DNA from: Xiphydria camelus
Lineage: Eukaryota; Arthropoda; Insecta; Hymenoptera; Xiphydriidae
Assembly: GCA_963678675.1 (NCBI GenBank)
Contig: OY783201.1
Coordinates: 15,679,769-15,743,768 of the forward strand
Direction of reading: 5' to 3'
Length of the DNA stretch: 64,000 bases
Shown here: positions 1 to 35,271 of the stretch, piece after piece
How positions within the stretch are numbered: position 1 is the stretch's first letter
Layout of the letters: every line of letters begins with the position of its first letter
Translations under genes and position numbers: made by a program
The notes under the pieces: generated by a model
What the model was told of the DNA's origin: nothing
Database searches by the model: none
The model's input: only the letters and a program-made list of their open reading frames with translations

Positions 1-34
<34 letters not shown>
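1..34. repeat. (AG)n microsatellite
   Basis: A pure AG dinucleotide run at the left edge of the window, in an ATM intron. It probably continues outside. Confidence 0.95.
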
Positions 35-37
<3 letters not shown>

Positions 38-208
38 ACTGTATAATTTTTTCCGACTAGGGTATTCTTTTTATTCATTCAGAAACTAATAATCGCTACT
101 CTCCGAAGCGTTAAAAATACATGCAATTTTTCTAAGCCAAAATATGTAGAAAGAACCTTCGCTATACTTTTCGCCTTTCATTTACATACGCGTCTGTTAT
201 CTTTTCAG

Positions 209-22301
<22,093 letters not shown>

Positions 22302-22493
22302 GCGGTCTAGTTTTTTATACAAGCGCGCGTGATAATATAATATAGGTAATCACAAATATAATGTATGAAGATTGCGTATAGTTTTTATATAAACGAACGA
22401 GCAAAACGTCTTAGTCGCCTACTTATTTCCGGACGAATGGTTCACTGCCGAGCGCAGTGCGTTATTTCGCTAACCAAACAACGGAGCGCTGTT

Positions 22494-22993
22494 CGATAAA
22501 TTTCTAACAAATTTTTCAAAAACTGACTTATTTTGACTTTTTTTTTTTAAAGTTTCTGTAATAGTTTGAACATTTTAGACATTTTCAGGGAAGTGTCAGT
22601 TTTTTTAAGAAAATGTCAGAAAATATCCATTTTTCTTTGATGCGCAAATATTTTTCTAAAAAAGTTTAATAAACACTGACAAACGTGTTTAAAAAATTAT
22701 TAATTGCTGTAAAATTTATGAAAAACTGGAAATGTGTATTTTTAAAACAAATTATACATTTTTTAAAAAATGACAAAATTTCATTCATTTTTCAACAATT
22801 TGTCGCGTTTTTTAAAATTTTTCCCGGATGTTTTAAAAAAGTTTTTATCCTCGAAAGAAAATTGATATTTTTGAACTTTTCTTTGATACTTGCCTAAAAA
22901 TGTTTGAAATATTCCAATTACTACAGAAAGTCTGAAAAAATGTCAAAATATCTGAGTTTTTTGAAATTTGTTGGAGAAATTTTTCCATCAGGT
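22494..22993. repeat. Foldback repeat with TTTCTGAAAAACTGA arms, copy C
   Basis: Left arm from 22494 is mirrored at about 22900-22990. It lies just beyond the ATM stop, in or close to the 3' untranslated region (22302-22493 shows no other feature). Confidence 0.6.
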
Positions 22994-23930
22994 AGACAGT
23001 GCAAAGACTCTTCCGGATGGCCAAGAAGGAGAGACAGGGGTGCGGAGAGAGTCCCTTAAAATTAGAAATCTTACTTTATTCGTTCCTCATTCTACAACGA
23101 ACTCGTTCTTCAAATCTATCGTAATCTAATGTTCTGAATATCTTCTTATGTACCAAGAAATTAACGAGCCTTTCGGATTCTCTTTCGGCTCGAAGAGATG
23201 CCGCAATCTTACTTGAAGAGGTGAGGCGCGCCAGTTTGTATAACACGAGCGCGTGAAGTTTATAAAATAGAATTATTTACATCCGTCAATTTGATCGAAA
23301 GCACTCTGCATTGATGCTATTTTATTGACGGAGCGCGAAGTGAACGAGGCGCAGGTAGGAAACAAACTAGTTTCGATAGACGAAGCGAGTAGACTTTGTC
23401 GCGTCAAATTTTTCTCGCGACAACTGGATGTAAACAAAGCGAGGAGGCTTTTTAGATACGCCATGTATGAAACGGTATCCAAAATGATGTCATGATCAAT
23501 TCGAAATTCCGTACCATTTCCAGGCTTTTCTTAGAACGATTTCGGCGCTTCCGAATCGGTTTTGTACGAAGTAATGAGGTTCCCAAATGCTTTTTAACTT
23601 TACATCAGGTGCGCACGTGCACCTAGTATCGTACCTAGTGCATCCAGTATCGTCTATTATAATTAAAAACGCACTCACCGGAAGATTAATTAAAGTTATA
23701 CAAATAGATTTGTCAAATTCCTCATTTTCGATACAAATCTTACGCTATTTCCATGATTTTTTCGCGTTGGCTGGACGCGAGATAAAAAGAAAGGGACCAG
23801 AGCTTCATTTTTCCCTCCCTTCCTTACGCGTACCAAGTCCAGGACTCAAAGTTTTAGGTAAAAGCTAGACGCGACTTTCATTGGCCTCATAGTAAATCAA
23901 CACATCGAGTTCAGTACAATTAATTACATA
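22994..23930. other. Convergent intergenic stretch, possible small open frame
   Basis: Higher GC than nearby repeats. A + strand frame without ATG is open from about 23290 to TGA at about 23494 (about 66 codons, containing LTEREVNEAQVG); the opposite strand is open over the same span. Neither is recognised. A reverse-strand AATAAA lies near 23077. It may be an untranslated or decayed exon. Confidence 0.3.
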
Positions 23931-24039
23931 CGTGGCAGAAAAAAGTATTCATACATCATGGTGAGTTACCATTCAACTACGATCCACTTCCAAACAATTA
24001 AAGTAAATTAATATCTCTTTACATCAAAATATAGCCTAT

Positions 24040-24720
<681 letters not shown>

Positions 24721-25094
24721 ACCACAATAAGTTATGTCTATCGAAATTCCAAACGTTAAATTTGCTTTCATCGGAAACAATCGAGACGATCGTTTCATTT
24801 TAAGAAAAATAATAAATCCATTCGAGAGTTCAACTAATATAGTTGCAGCGTTACAAGAAAGAAGTGAGAAGTGGAAAGACTTTAATTTGCTAAGGAGCAT
24901 GTTAATTCGTCAATAGAATTTTAAAAAACGGTTATTTCAACCGTTTTTTAAAATTCTATTGACGAATTAACATGCTCCTTAGCAAATTAAAGTCTTTCCA
25001 CTTCTCACTTCTTTCTTGTAACGCTGCAACTATATTAGTTGAACTCTCGAATGGATTTATTATTTTTCTTAAAATGAAACGATCGTCTCGATTG

Positions 25095-25396
25095 TTCAGT
25101 TTAGGAAACTCGAAACATACGGCAGATACAATCCGCGAATGGTTCATTTATAATACTCTCTACATGTTACATATACCTCTAGAATCTCCAGATATCAACC
25201 CTCTATAGAGAATGTGTAGGCAAAATTTGATAGACGTATTCGAAAGGATTCTATATTAAACAAAAATGATTCGAAAACGTGGCTGATAAAAGAATGGAAC
25301 AAAATTGACTCAAATTTGGCCAACACGTTAACAGCTTCGATGCCAAAACGATTAGTAGCTATTATTAACTTTAAAAGAAACCCTACCAAGTATTGA
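25095..25396 (+). pseudogene. Tc1 transposase C-terminal fragment, right arm
   Basis: The + strand encodes NSKHTADTIREWF and IPLESPDINPL, matching the Tc1 pattern NDPKHTA...W...PPQSPDLNPIE, then after a stop NLANTLTASMPKRLVAIINF. The stop after SPDINPL disables it. Confidence 0.65.
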
Positions 25397-25588
25397 CTTT
25401 GCTTTTTTATGTGTATGTTCTCGAAAGTACCAAGTGTATGAATACTTTCTTCCCCTCCTCATTTGATATTTACCGACAGAAATGTCTTATATTTTGTAAT
25501 ATACATTTTTCTTCAATAAAATATACATCATTGGAAAGCTATCACTACAGGCTATACACATATTTTGATGTAAAGAGGTATTAATTTA

Positions 25589-25963
25589 GGGAAGAGGCTG
25601 GTACAGTGGCTACCTTTTCAGTAGATTATTAATAAAAAATAAATAAGGGATTTTTGAAATGCGTTATATCATAAACGAAACTTCAATATGAGTATGTTGT
25701 AATACCAGAGTTCGATGTATGAAACGAAATATAAGTAAACAAAAAAAAATTGATTTCTATATTTTTCTATAATGTGGCCACTGTACCCTACTGGTATGGT
25801 ACAGTGGTCACAAGGATGAGATACAGTGGCAACTAGAGGAGAGGCTGGAACAGTGGCCATGCAGGTCACCTCTCACGAGATGGCGGTGTTATTGGTCGAA
25901 AATTTTGCATGAAAACTGCAAGTGGCCACTGTACCTGCATGGCCACTGTCCCAGCCTCTCCCC
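25589..25963. mobile_element. TA-flanked hairpin MITE nested in the Tc1 right arm
   Basis: Ends GGGAAGAGGCTGG and mirrored CCAGCCTCTCCCC, flanked by TA (25587-25588 and 25964-25965). The left arm of the enclosing palindrome shows the uninterrupted site, confirming TA duplication. GTGGCCACTGT motifs recur inside. Confidence 0.8.
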
Positions 25964-26041
25964 TACTTTAATTGTTTGGAAGCGGATCGTAGTTGAATGG
26001 TTACTCACCATGATGTACGAATACTTTTTTCCGCCACTGTA

Positions 26042-26463
26042 GTCCTACACTGAATCTTGATCAAGAACCGAACCAAGTGATTCTTACAGAATTTTTGAAG
26101 CTGAAAACGGCCTCTATTGCAGAATTTGGCTGTCATGTAAAACAAATTCAAATTCAATGTAGCAAAACTGGCGTTTTTTGCAATATTTAAGTGGAATTAT
26201 TTTTAGTACTAGACGTCATAAGCTAATTTTGACTACGGGATTAATATTTAGCATTAAAAAATATATATATCGCCTGACTCGGCTTTTGATCAAGATCACG
26301 AAGGTGTTCACACCGAACATGACTTAACAAGGAAACACTGCATCGTCACTTTTCTCAAAAATCAGACGTGGTCGCCAACTTCTAATAGAGATCGTCTTTA
26401 CCATCGAAAAATCTACGTATAAGAATCACTTGGTCCGGTTCTTGATCGAGATTCAGTATAGGA
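26042..26463. repeat. Hairpin MITE with GTCCTACACTGAATC arms
   Basis: The left arm 26042-26090 is mirrored at about 26415-26463 (GATTCAGTATAGGAC). It directly abuts the TA at the right end of the Tc1 foldback. Confidence 0.7.
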
Positions 26464-27445
26464 CTGTTATCACACGGACATTTACTCCTTTATCACGAAT
26501 ACAATAACCGACGGAACGATAATACAGTCTCCTACTGCGGTATTTAGTTACAAATCTATATAATAATATAAAATAGCATTATATAAACTATCCCGTCGCC
26601 ACTGTATTGGTAAAGAATGATGGATTCAGGAACCTGGAAGCTATTCACATTTTCGCTTATTTCCTATACACTTTCTTCATTCTACTTATATGTATGTATA
26701 ACGCAACGATATCTGCCATTTTCGAGAATGCTTTACGTACTTTATGTACGTACATTATTTTCTTTAGAAAAAACCCACCATTTCTCGCTGACACATCAGT
26801 GGCGAGATATCTCGTGTATTACACAAATCGTAATTCCGCTTTCAGAAAGGAATACTTAAAGGTACATAAATACGTGGTTTTCTCAGTTATGCGCACGTAT
26901 TCGCAACGAAACTTTCGCAAAACGAATCGCACCAAACGCAAATCAAAAGGACAGCTTTCCAATTTGCTGATACCTTTGTTTATCACGGAGCATTCGAACG
27001 TTTCGAGCTCGCGAAGTTAGTCAAAGAGTTACTCTCCTCCAGTGAAAAAGTAAAATCACCGTACGTACGCGGGCGGGGAAGAAAAGGAGGAAAAGCCTGA
27101 AATTCAATCGCACGACAAAAGGAGCGATCCAGTTTAATGACAGTAAGTATATAAGGAAAAAATCGTCGTCTAACGTTATCTTACAATTCCGTAGTTTATC
27201 GTTAGTAATCTTCTTACTCGCTAAACGTACATTTAAATATATCCTATGTACTCTCAGAAACGTATCCGATAGGCACGCAGCAATTATAATTTATCATCGG
27301 AATCCTGCGGGCGCGCGCACGCGATTTATAGAGTAAGCAGTGACGCCTCTTCTGTCTCGAAATCATCTCACCGCTCCGAAGTACAATCATACCGCCTTCC
27401 CGCCGTGCGGGACGTCAAATTGAAAATATACAGCGTCTCGATAGT
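26464..27445. other. 3' flank of the zinc-finger gene
   Basis: AT-rich DNA, then GC-richer DNA from about 27000, downstream of the zinc-finger stop. Probably includes its 3' untranslated region. The open frames at 26607-27020 have no recognisable content. Confidence 0.4.
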
Positions 27446-30400
27446 TCAGTTATTGTACATGATCGAGGCGGTCGCCAGATTGACCTCCGCGTTGGCGTCG
27501 GAGAGATCCGGCAGCGACAGCATCACCGGGATTACCTGTATCTTTCCCGAGTCGTCCTGCTGCTGCAAGTGGACGACGGTGCCGGACTGCAGTATCTGAT
27601 CGGTTATTATTTCGTCGGTGATCATCTCACCGGACTCCATATTGTCCGCCGTGACCTCTTCCGTGTACACCGTTGTGTCCTCCATGTTCATTATCACCTC
27701 GGCCGCCTCCGAGGCTTCCCTCGACGTCTCCTCGTACTCCTGAGAAGAAAAAGAAGAAGATGCGTTTATTATAATGACTCTAAAACTAAATATTTCCTAA
27801 GAGCACGAAATGAAAGACGTACTCCCAGCGCCACGGTTTTTCTCGCTGTTGTTTTTTAAAACGTTATTTTTAAACGTACTCTAACCAATGAACAATTAAT
27901 TCTCATACTTTCATTAGCCGGGATTAATATAGCTAATGAGAGCGTAAGGATTAATTGTTTATTAGGGGTAATACGTTTAAAAATTACATATTAAAACGTC
28001 ACCAATGACAGAATTCGTGACGCCGGGAGTACAAGAAAGGCGATAATAACAAAAAGTAACAAATGACGTAAGAAAAAGAGAAAGAATAGTAGCAGAAACA
28101 GTAATGATAGTAATAGCGGAAGAATATGGTAAATAGTAGAAGTAAGAGATACAACAAATAAAAGTAATTTTTGCAATAAATACTAGAACAGACTTCACAG
28201 TGCAGAGATAAAGCAGTTTTAGGGAAATGAGGACATAATTTCACAGAAATAGGGAATCATACATATTATGATCTATACAGGACTAGTATCATACACATCT
28301 ATCTGTTAATGATTAATTGCTATCATAAAATCTGCTGCACTCATTAAGTAAGGCTTATTGTCACAAAGCTACTTCAGTCTTCAGTGCCTCTCATTGACAG
28401 GATAATTAAATAAACTGATACAAAAATGTCATAAGTATCTACATGAATTTATATGAATTATATGAATCTATATAATATCAATATAAATTAATGCCAATTT
28501 AAAAAATTGTAGATATTTCGAAGTATAGTGGAGATTTATTTTAATTTTAATTTCTTCTGCAGCACACATAATCTACTATACTATTTGGCCTTTTCTTTAT
28601 ATCCTTTTACAGCGTATCTAGCGTAATTCCTTCGTTTCTTTCTCTCTCTTGTAGTCTCTCTAAACTACTGTACATCATCTGAATTATATAAGTTCTTGCA
28701 ATGTTATTTTTCTCCACGACACTTTTTTTATTTGCATTCTTATAAGATTGTTACACATCTTTTAACTCGTTTTCCATTTTCTTAACTATCCAGTTTTCCT
28801 TATTTAAACTCGAACGTACTATATTCTATAAGCTGTAAGTATATACGAATAATAATTTTTAGGGACAAGTTGTCAAGTTTAAGTACTTTTAGGCACTTGA
28901 AAAAAAAACAAGGTCTATAGAGACTATCGGGATGTATCTGTGAAAGGCTACACAGATATAGACCCTGTTTTTAAAAGGCGCTTTTAGCAGGCGTTATAGA
29001 AGTACTTAATAAAAATAAGCTAAGGGAAGTGCTAAGGGAAGGAACGCAATACCAGGACTCTCAGCGTAGTAGCACGGTTAAAATAGTGGTAACTGACGAA
29101 AGTTGTGAAAATAGTGACTAAAATAGTAACTGAAATCCATCAATCACCATTCATTATATCATCATTTGAGAAACTCTCAAATGAGAGTAATGAGAGCTTT
29201 AACAATAAGCAAAGAATTGCCCATAAATGTTATTTATTTTTAAAACTATGAAATGTTAAATGTAACATCTGAACTTTTGTGAACAAATGCATTTTATAAG
29301 TAAACTAATAACTGCGACACAGATCCATACTAACAATCAGGGCTCGATATGATTAGAAATGTGAGAAAACAATCAGTTTACATTTTCGTGAACGTATTAA
29401 TCAAGTTCGACTTCTTTTTTCAGTTTCGCGCTTAACTCACACAATAGGATTAGAAACATTAAATGACCACTCAGTCTACATATGCTTCTTTAATACACGT
29501 ATTATATATTAATTAAATTCGACTAAATTTTTTTTATTTCATCCTTTTGACCAAATTTTGTTCTCCTTTTCCTTGTCAAACAGTTGTTTCATGCTTTGCA
29601 ACATACCCATTTACTTACTAAACTGTTAAAACAAATTTTCAGAAAAAAGTGACTTCCCCAAAATAGTAAAAAAATAGTGATTTTTTCAAAATAAAAGTGA
29701 CAAATAATGAGAAAAGTGACCTATTGAGAGCCCTGTAATTCGAATAAAGCGATACAGAATGATTTCGTCAAGCCTTTTGTTCGAAAGTTTCACCGTACCT
29801 GTTCATAATTCTGCTCGTACTCCTCGCTAATTTCCTGCGCCTCGAACTTCACCATTTGCTCCTCTTCCTCATACTTCCCGTCGTACTGGCCGTCGGGCTG
29901 CTCCTCGTATCGCTCGTCGTCGCCGAGGTGCACCTCGACGCGGTCGAGCTCCTCTTGATCCTGCTCCGAGAATGAGGTATCCTCCTCTTGTTGCTTCATC
30001 GCTTTGGTGTTGCGGCCGGTCACAATTCGCTTGAATCCGGATCCGCCGAGGCTCTCGTGCCTCCTCTCGTGCTTGTTCTTGTCACCGAGGTACTTGAAGC
30101 GCTGCCGACAGACGCTGCACGAGTACGGCCGCTCGTTGGTGTGCGTCCGCTCGTGGCACACGAGTGCGCTCACCTGTTTGCACCGCCACGGGCAGTAGCG
30201 ACATTGCAGCGGTCGCTCGTCGCTGTGACGATTCTGGTGATGCTTGATCAGCTGAATCTTCGTCTTGAGATTGAAGCCGCAAATCTCGCAGGTGTAGGGC
30301 CGCTCCTCCGAGTGCGATATCATGTGGGTCTTCAGTCGCAGCTGATTGACGAAGCGCTTGGTGCAGTGCGGACAGGGCAGCGTACCCTCGAGCCGATTGT

Positions 30401-33400
30401 GCGCCACCATCATGTGATGCTTGAGCCGCACGTCCGAGGTGAAGACCAGCTCGCAGTCAAGACACTTCATCGGGTCCTTTTCCATATGTGTATTCTTGAT
30501 GTGCGTCCGCAGGATCATCTCGGTCTTGAAGGTCTTGCTGCAGTGATAGCAGGACACCCGCTTCTTCTCCAGCGAGCCCGAGGTCTCGGTCTTCGGCACG
30601 CCCGGCAGCGACTCGTTGTGGATATGCGACATATGCCACTCGAGGGAGCGCGTGGATATCATCGACCTGTTGCATATGTGGCACGTGTACTGGCGGCCGT
30701 CCTTGTGCACGCGGTTCCTGTGAATCACGAGCATGGAATGATTCGGGAACTTCTCGCCGCACACCTGACACGAGCATTCCTTCAGTCCGTGACTGTCGGT
30801 CTTCTCGTGCACCCGCATGTGCAACCGCAGGCCGTCCCTGCGGTTGAATCCGACGCCACACGTGTCGCAGCGGTACTGTCGCTGGTCCTCATGGATCCGT
30901 ACGTGCTGCTTGAGCGTCGAGGTGTTCTTGAACATCTTGTCGCAGTGCGGACACTGTATGGAGTACGCCTTGTGGGTGTGCATGTGCTTCGAGAGGCTGT
31001 AGAAGGGTACGAGTTTTCTGCAGACCGGGCACTCGCGTTTGTTGCCGACCGGCTGGTGCTTTCGGATTCTGTGATGTCTGAGGCTGGCAGGATTCTTAAA
31101 ATCTGCGCCGCAGTCTTCGCACAAGTAGGCCCGCATTGTCGTGTGCACGGATTTCAGATGAAAGCTCAGCTTTTGCTTGAAGGCGAACTTCTTCGGGCAC
31201 TTTGGACACTGAAATATCTTCTCCCACTTCATATGCTGCGTCTTGACGTGCTGATCCAGCGTGCCCTGGTGCTTAAATTTCTCGCCGCAGAATTCGCAGA
31301 GCTGACCATAGAGACTGTCGCAGTGCTTTTGCTCGTGCTGGCGCTTTTTCCCTTTCGAGTCCAGCATGAGATTGCAGTAGCGGCAGATGAGCTTTTTCAT
31401 GCAGGCGACATTGTGGGTCTTCTTCGCTTTGATCGTGGAGAACTCCTCGGTGCAGTCCTCGCAGTAGTGCATTATCTTGTAGTCGTGAATCTTGATGTGC
31501 TCCTCGAGCGTCTCGCGTGAGCCGAAAGTCTGCGAGCAATAGTCGCACTCCAGGTAATTCTCCCGCGGCACGTAATCGGCAGGCTGCGTCTCGTCTATTA
31601 GATCGGGAAAGTTCCGCTTGCTGATTGCGTTGTTTCGATCCTCGTAGAGGGATATGATATCCTCGTCCTTCAGTCGCGTGATGACGATCCGCCGCTGCTT
31701 GAGGTACTCTTGGAAATCCTGCAGGTTCTTCTCCCTCTCGCCCAAGATCCGCGCCAGCTTCTCCATGTTCCCCTCCTTGCAGGTCTCATCCAATTCCCTC
31801 TGCAGCGACTCGCGCTTCACCTTCGCCTCCTCCCACTTCTGCTTAAGCCGCGCTAGACGCGACAGGTACCCCTTCGTGTTTTCGCGCGTCCTCTCGTCGG
31901 GCGACTCGTCCACTTCTAGCGCCGCCTCGCTCTCGGCGTTCTCATCGTCGTCCTGCTCTGCTCTTCCACCGTCGTCGTCTTCGTCGTCATCGTCCTCCTC
32001 TTCGTCGTCGAGATCGACCCTCTCGAAGTCATCGGCATCAATGTCGAAACTGTTATCGGTGGAGAACAATTCGGACGAGCGTCTGGACGCGTAGTCGTTC
32101 TGCTGCTTGACGAAGCGAACTTGCCCGTCCTCGAAGTGCATCGCGACCGAATTGCCGCCACCCAAGACCTTCTCCCGCTTCTTCTTGTACTCTTCGATCT
32201 GCTCCTCGATGATCTGCTCCCGAATGTCGGGCTTTTTGACACGATCTGCGAAGGAATCCTTGTCTTTCGTCAGGGATTCGTACTTCTTCAGAATATTCTC
32301 CACCGGTTTCAGGTCGAACGACTTCCTGCCGTATGTCCGCACGGTCGTCCTCTCGTCCTTCTTGTCCAGCGGCTTGTCCATCTTCTTCACTTTTACCAAG
32401 AGCAACTCGTTTGGCTTGGATCCTTTTACGGTAACGTACATAATCCCGTCCTCCTCGGCGTTTCCGATATTTACAGCGTTGTGCACGTTCAGTTTGTGCA
32501 ACATCGAGTCTGCATCGCCCGTTGTCAGCGTCTCCGTCGCGTCCGTCTCTCGCGGCAGCTCGGGTTTGATCTGCGATGGGCGTTTTCTCTTCAATATGTT
32601 CGGCTGCTTCAGGCCCTCGCTCTTGGGCTCGTCGATATCCAGCGTCTCCTCTTTGGGCTTCACCAATAAATTGGCGTTGAACGAACTCTCCTCCTCCTCC
32701 TTGATCGACTCGCTCTTGATGTAAGTTTTCAGCGCCGGACCGTACCTACAGATTGTCGTTTGACCAGGATTCTGCGCGAGATCAATTTGCACCCCTCTCG
32801 TGGCGTTTCCCCTGCTGAACGAGTTGTGCGTCGATTTCCGCGACGGAGCGCTCCTCTCGAACTCGTGATCCGACTCGGCCGCGTCGGAGCTATCGGGCTG
32901 AAAGGTCGGGTCGTCGGGATCGAACTCCTCGATGGAGTCGTTGTCGTCGCTCTGATGTGCCAGCGAGTAGTCCTCGTCGCACGTCTCGGACTCGGACTTG
33001 ACTTTGAATGTCGATTTGACCTCCTCTTCGATCTCCATCGAATCGGCGGTCTCTGGAAACTCTTCCAGCGAGAAGATGCCCGAAACCACGGGCATCGCCT
33101 CTCGCTCGCCCTCCTCGTCGGCACTCTGCGAGATCTTCGCCGCGCGGGGCCCGTCCGTTCGCGCGACCCTCATCTTCGCCGCTTGATCGTTCAGAGCCGC
33201 ATAAATCGACTTGAGCTTGACCTCCGCCTTCTTGATTTGCATGAAGAACTTGTAGCTCATCTTCAGGTCGCAGATGCAGTCCATACACATCTGAGTGGAG
33301 AGGCTGTCGTGCCGATCGATCTCCTCCAAGTGCTTCATCTGCTGATTCAACCGCATCTGCGCGCCCTTCTCGCTAAAGATGTCGACGAGCGGGAGCTTCA

Positions 33401-34181
33401 GTCCGGCGCACGTGCGGCAGTACTTCCTCAGTCGCCGCGACGTCTCGTCCGCGAGCCTGTCGCCGTCCGACGCCGCAACGACGCGCGCGTTCAGCTGCGT
33501 CAGCACGTTCAAACTTCGCGCCTCATTCCCCAGCAGTTTCACGCGCGGAGTCGCGCGCTTCAGCTCGTCGATATCCTTGATTCGCCCAGCGCACTTTCCC
33601 GGGAGCGCGCGTGCCGCTCCATGAGCCTCATTCCCCTCCTCCGACATGTTCGCCTTCCCCTCCGTTTGCATACATTCGGTGTCGCTTGCCGAGTTGTGCA
33701 AGTCGTCGTTCTCCAAGCGACAAAGCATTCGCTCCGGAGCTAAAATGAATTGATGTACGAATGTCGAAGGAAAAAAGGAAAAGCTTTCCTAGAAATCCAC
33801 AAGCGTAAACTTACCCTCGTCTCTGTGAATTTCCGATGGTTTGTCTACTTGTTTCTCTACCACCTCGCTCGTCGGACGAAGCGTTGCGCCATCCCCGTCG
33901 CCTTCAAACGACGTCTCCGTCGCGTCGAACGCAAATTCCGCGTTCAACGTGCCGTACTGCGGCTGGGAGACGTCTTGTTTGGGATATAGGTACGTAAACA
34001 ACACATTCTGTTGGGAATCCGTCTTCGCCTCAGCGGCGTTGTTCGCGTCCTCAGGCTTCCCATTCGCTCCCTCCGCCGCGGTGGCGGCGGGAGCGTGATT
34101 CTCCGTTTCCCGGGGCGAAACTTCGCTCGTTTCGTTCTCTTCGTAGGCCAGATAGACGACGGTTTCCTCAGAATCGCTCAT
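27446..34181 (-). CDS. ZAD-type C2H2 zinc-finger protein, 17 fingers
   Basis: Likely nuclear DNA-binding regulator, about 1,530 residues. Exons on the reverse strand: 34181-33815, 33739-29799 and 27739-27446; the joins keep phase with GT-AG sites. Exon 1 starts MSDSEETVVYLAYEENE. Exon 2 carries a ZAD zinc-finger-associated domain near residues 228-305 (CRTC...CMDC), a long acidic linker (DDEEEDDDDEDDD), a charged coiled-coil-like segment near 745-805 and then 17 C2H2-type fingers near residues 855-1350, the second of C2HC form. The acidic tail continues into exon 3, ending in a hydrophobic/acidic segment ILQSGTVVHLQQQDD. ZAD domains dimerise and are an arthropod speciality. Intron 2 contains a MITE (27824-28030) and an hAT-like element (29053-29735). 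No orthologue name can be assigned. Confidence 0.88.
27824..28030. mobile_element. GTCGCTGGTGAC-family MITE, degenerate copy 1
   Basis: Palindromic about 207-bp unit in the zinc-finger intron. Shares TTTAAACGTACT, ACAATTAATTCTCAT and CACCA(A/G)TGACAGA segments with seven copies at 55-64 kb, but is more diverged. Confidence 0.7.
28031..29052. other. Zinc-finger intron 2, no clear feature
   Basis: AT-rich intronic DNA. A weak inverted repeat around 28875-28990 (TCTATAGAGACTATC region) is the only structure noticed. Confidence 0.45.
29053..29735. mobile_element. hAT-like element with GGGCTCTCA termini, copy 2
   Basis: CAGGACTCTCAGCG at 29053 and TTGAGAGCCCTG ending at 29735. Internal segments such as CAAACAGTTGTTTCATGCTT match copy 1 in the ATM intron. 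It lies 64 bp from the splice donor of the main zinc-finger exon. Confidence 0.5.
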
Positions 34182-34837
34182 TTTCGCTCGGAAGTGAGGT
34201 TAGGTTCGCGAAATTCAGCCATATCTGCATGAAATTGCAGCTCCGCCACACGCACGCACTCGGCGAATGCGTCAGCGTTGCCCGCGAGCTTCGTTGGCAC
34301 TTCTTCGTGGACGTTCCGCGTTTTCGAAGAATATTTTTCAAAAGTTTTTCAATGTTTTACCACCATTCACCCTTTCCGTAGCGCTACCCAGATGGCGCGT
34401 TCCAAGATGGCGCCGGTAGCGTTTCCAGCCATTTCCCAGCCATTTCGACGTTCTACACTACGCGAATTCATGACTGTCTTTCGAATATTCTTTTCGCGGA
34501 TGTCGCGAGGCCTCGCGGCCATGAAATAAATGTGAGTATAGCCGTTACTCTTTGAGTCAAAGTGCGACGAGTATCGTGCTTTTTGAGAATCGCGTTATAC
34601 TACCTTCCACGGAACGCTGATCGTCACTATGATAAAATGGCGGTCTGTACGAAGCTGATGGATCAAGGGGTCGATTTACAACTCGGGATTCAGTTTTTGT
34701 AAAAGGACGCTCACGATTTTGAAGATTTCAACACGTCGGAAAGAGGAGAGAAATCGAACGATTTTTTATTCGAAAATTTATTCGACATTTGTGTGTCGTG
34801 GTCGCACGTTTCGTTTATTTTTAACCTAAAATACCCG
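34182..34837. promoter_or_regulatory. 5' flank of the zinc-finger gene
   Basis: Upstream region of the - strand zinc-finger gene. It contains several (A)AGATGGCG(C) motifs (34390-34420 and 34637), similar to YY1/Pho-type sites, and no TATA box close to the ATG. No gene is seen on the + strand. Confidence 0.35.
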
Positions 34838-34840
34838 TTA

Positions 34841-35015
34841 AGGCCATCACTCAAAATTCCGTAAGGCCGTAAGACGTAAGCGTAAGCGAATAGACCAATC
34901 AGGATCAAATATTTTGTTGTGGTGGGGATACGGACAACGGAATACTTGATCCTGATTGGTTTATTCGCTTACGCTTACGTCTTACGACCTTACGGAATTT
35001 TGTGTGTGATGGCCA
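34841..35015. mobile_element. CCAATCAGGATCAAGTATT-family MITE, TTA-flanked
   Basis: 175-bp hairpin with GGCCATCAC ends, flanked by TTA (34838-34840, 35016-35018). The core (ACCAATCAGGATCAAATATT) is shared with eight units between 44.8 and 56.7 kb. A 3-bp TTA duplication fits PIF/Harbinger-type mobilisation. Confidence 0.8.
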
Positions 35016-35018
35016 TTA

Positions 35019-35271
35019 CGAAGCGCTCCTTCAGTAAAACTCGAGTTTAACACTTAAGGCCGATTTATAAATTGTTCCGTTGCCGCTACCGTCCACTGTT
35101 CCCGTTACCGTTGCCGCTGCCGTTTCAAAGGGCCATTTATAAGCTTCGTTCGCAGAGCAGTCACAAACCGTTGGCAACTGATCGACGCATGGCAAGTTCG
35201 TTAAAAGCGTTCGCACAGGAGCAAACCCAAACTGCTGATCGAATAAGTTAGGTGTTCGTACAGAAAAAATC
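35019..35271. other. No feature seen
   Basis: Contains diverged repeats of CCGTTGCCGCTACCG type around 35080-35130. No coding potential recognised. Confidence 0.4.

Noticed and set aside
26607..27020. 137-codon open frame downstream of the zinc-finger gene
   Set aside because: AT-rich, no splice context or known motif, and a second frame overlaps it; treated as noncoding 3' flank.
29988..31520. A 510-codon open frame on the + strand
   Set aside because: It is exactly antisense to the zinc-finger array of the - strand gene. The repeated Cys/His codon pattern and high GC keep the opposite strand open; its sequence is low in complexity and matches no family.
32760..33743. A 327-codon open frame on the + strand
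   Set aside because: Antisense of the ZAD and linker region of the zinc-finger exon. Leucine/arginine-rich shadow without domains.
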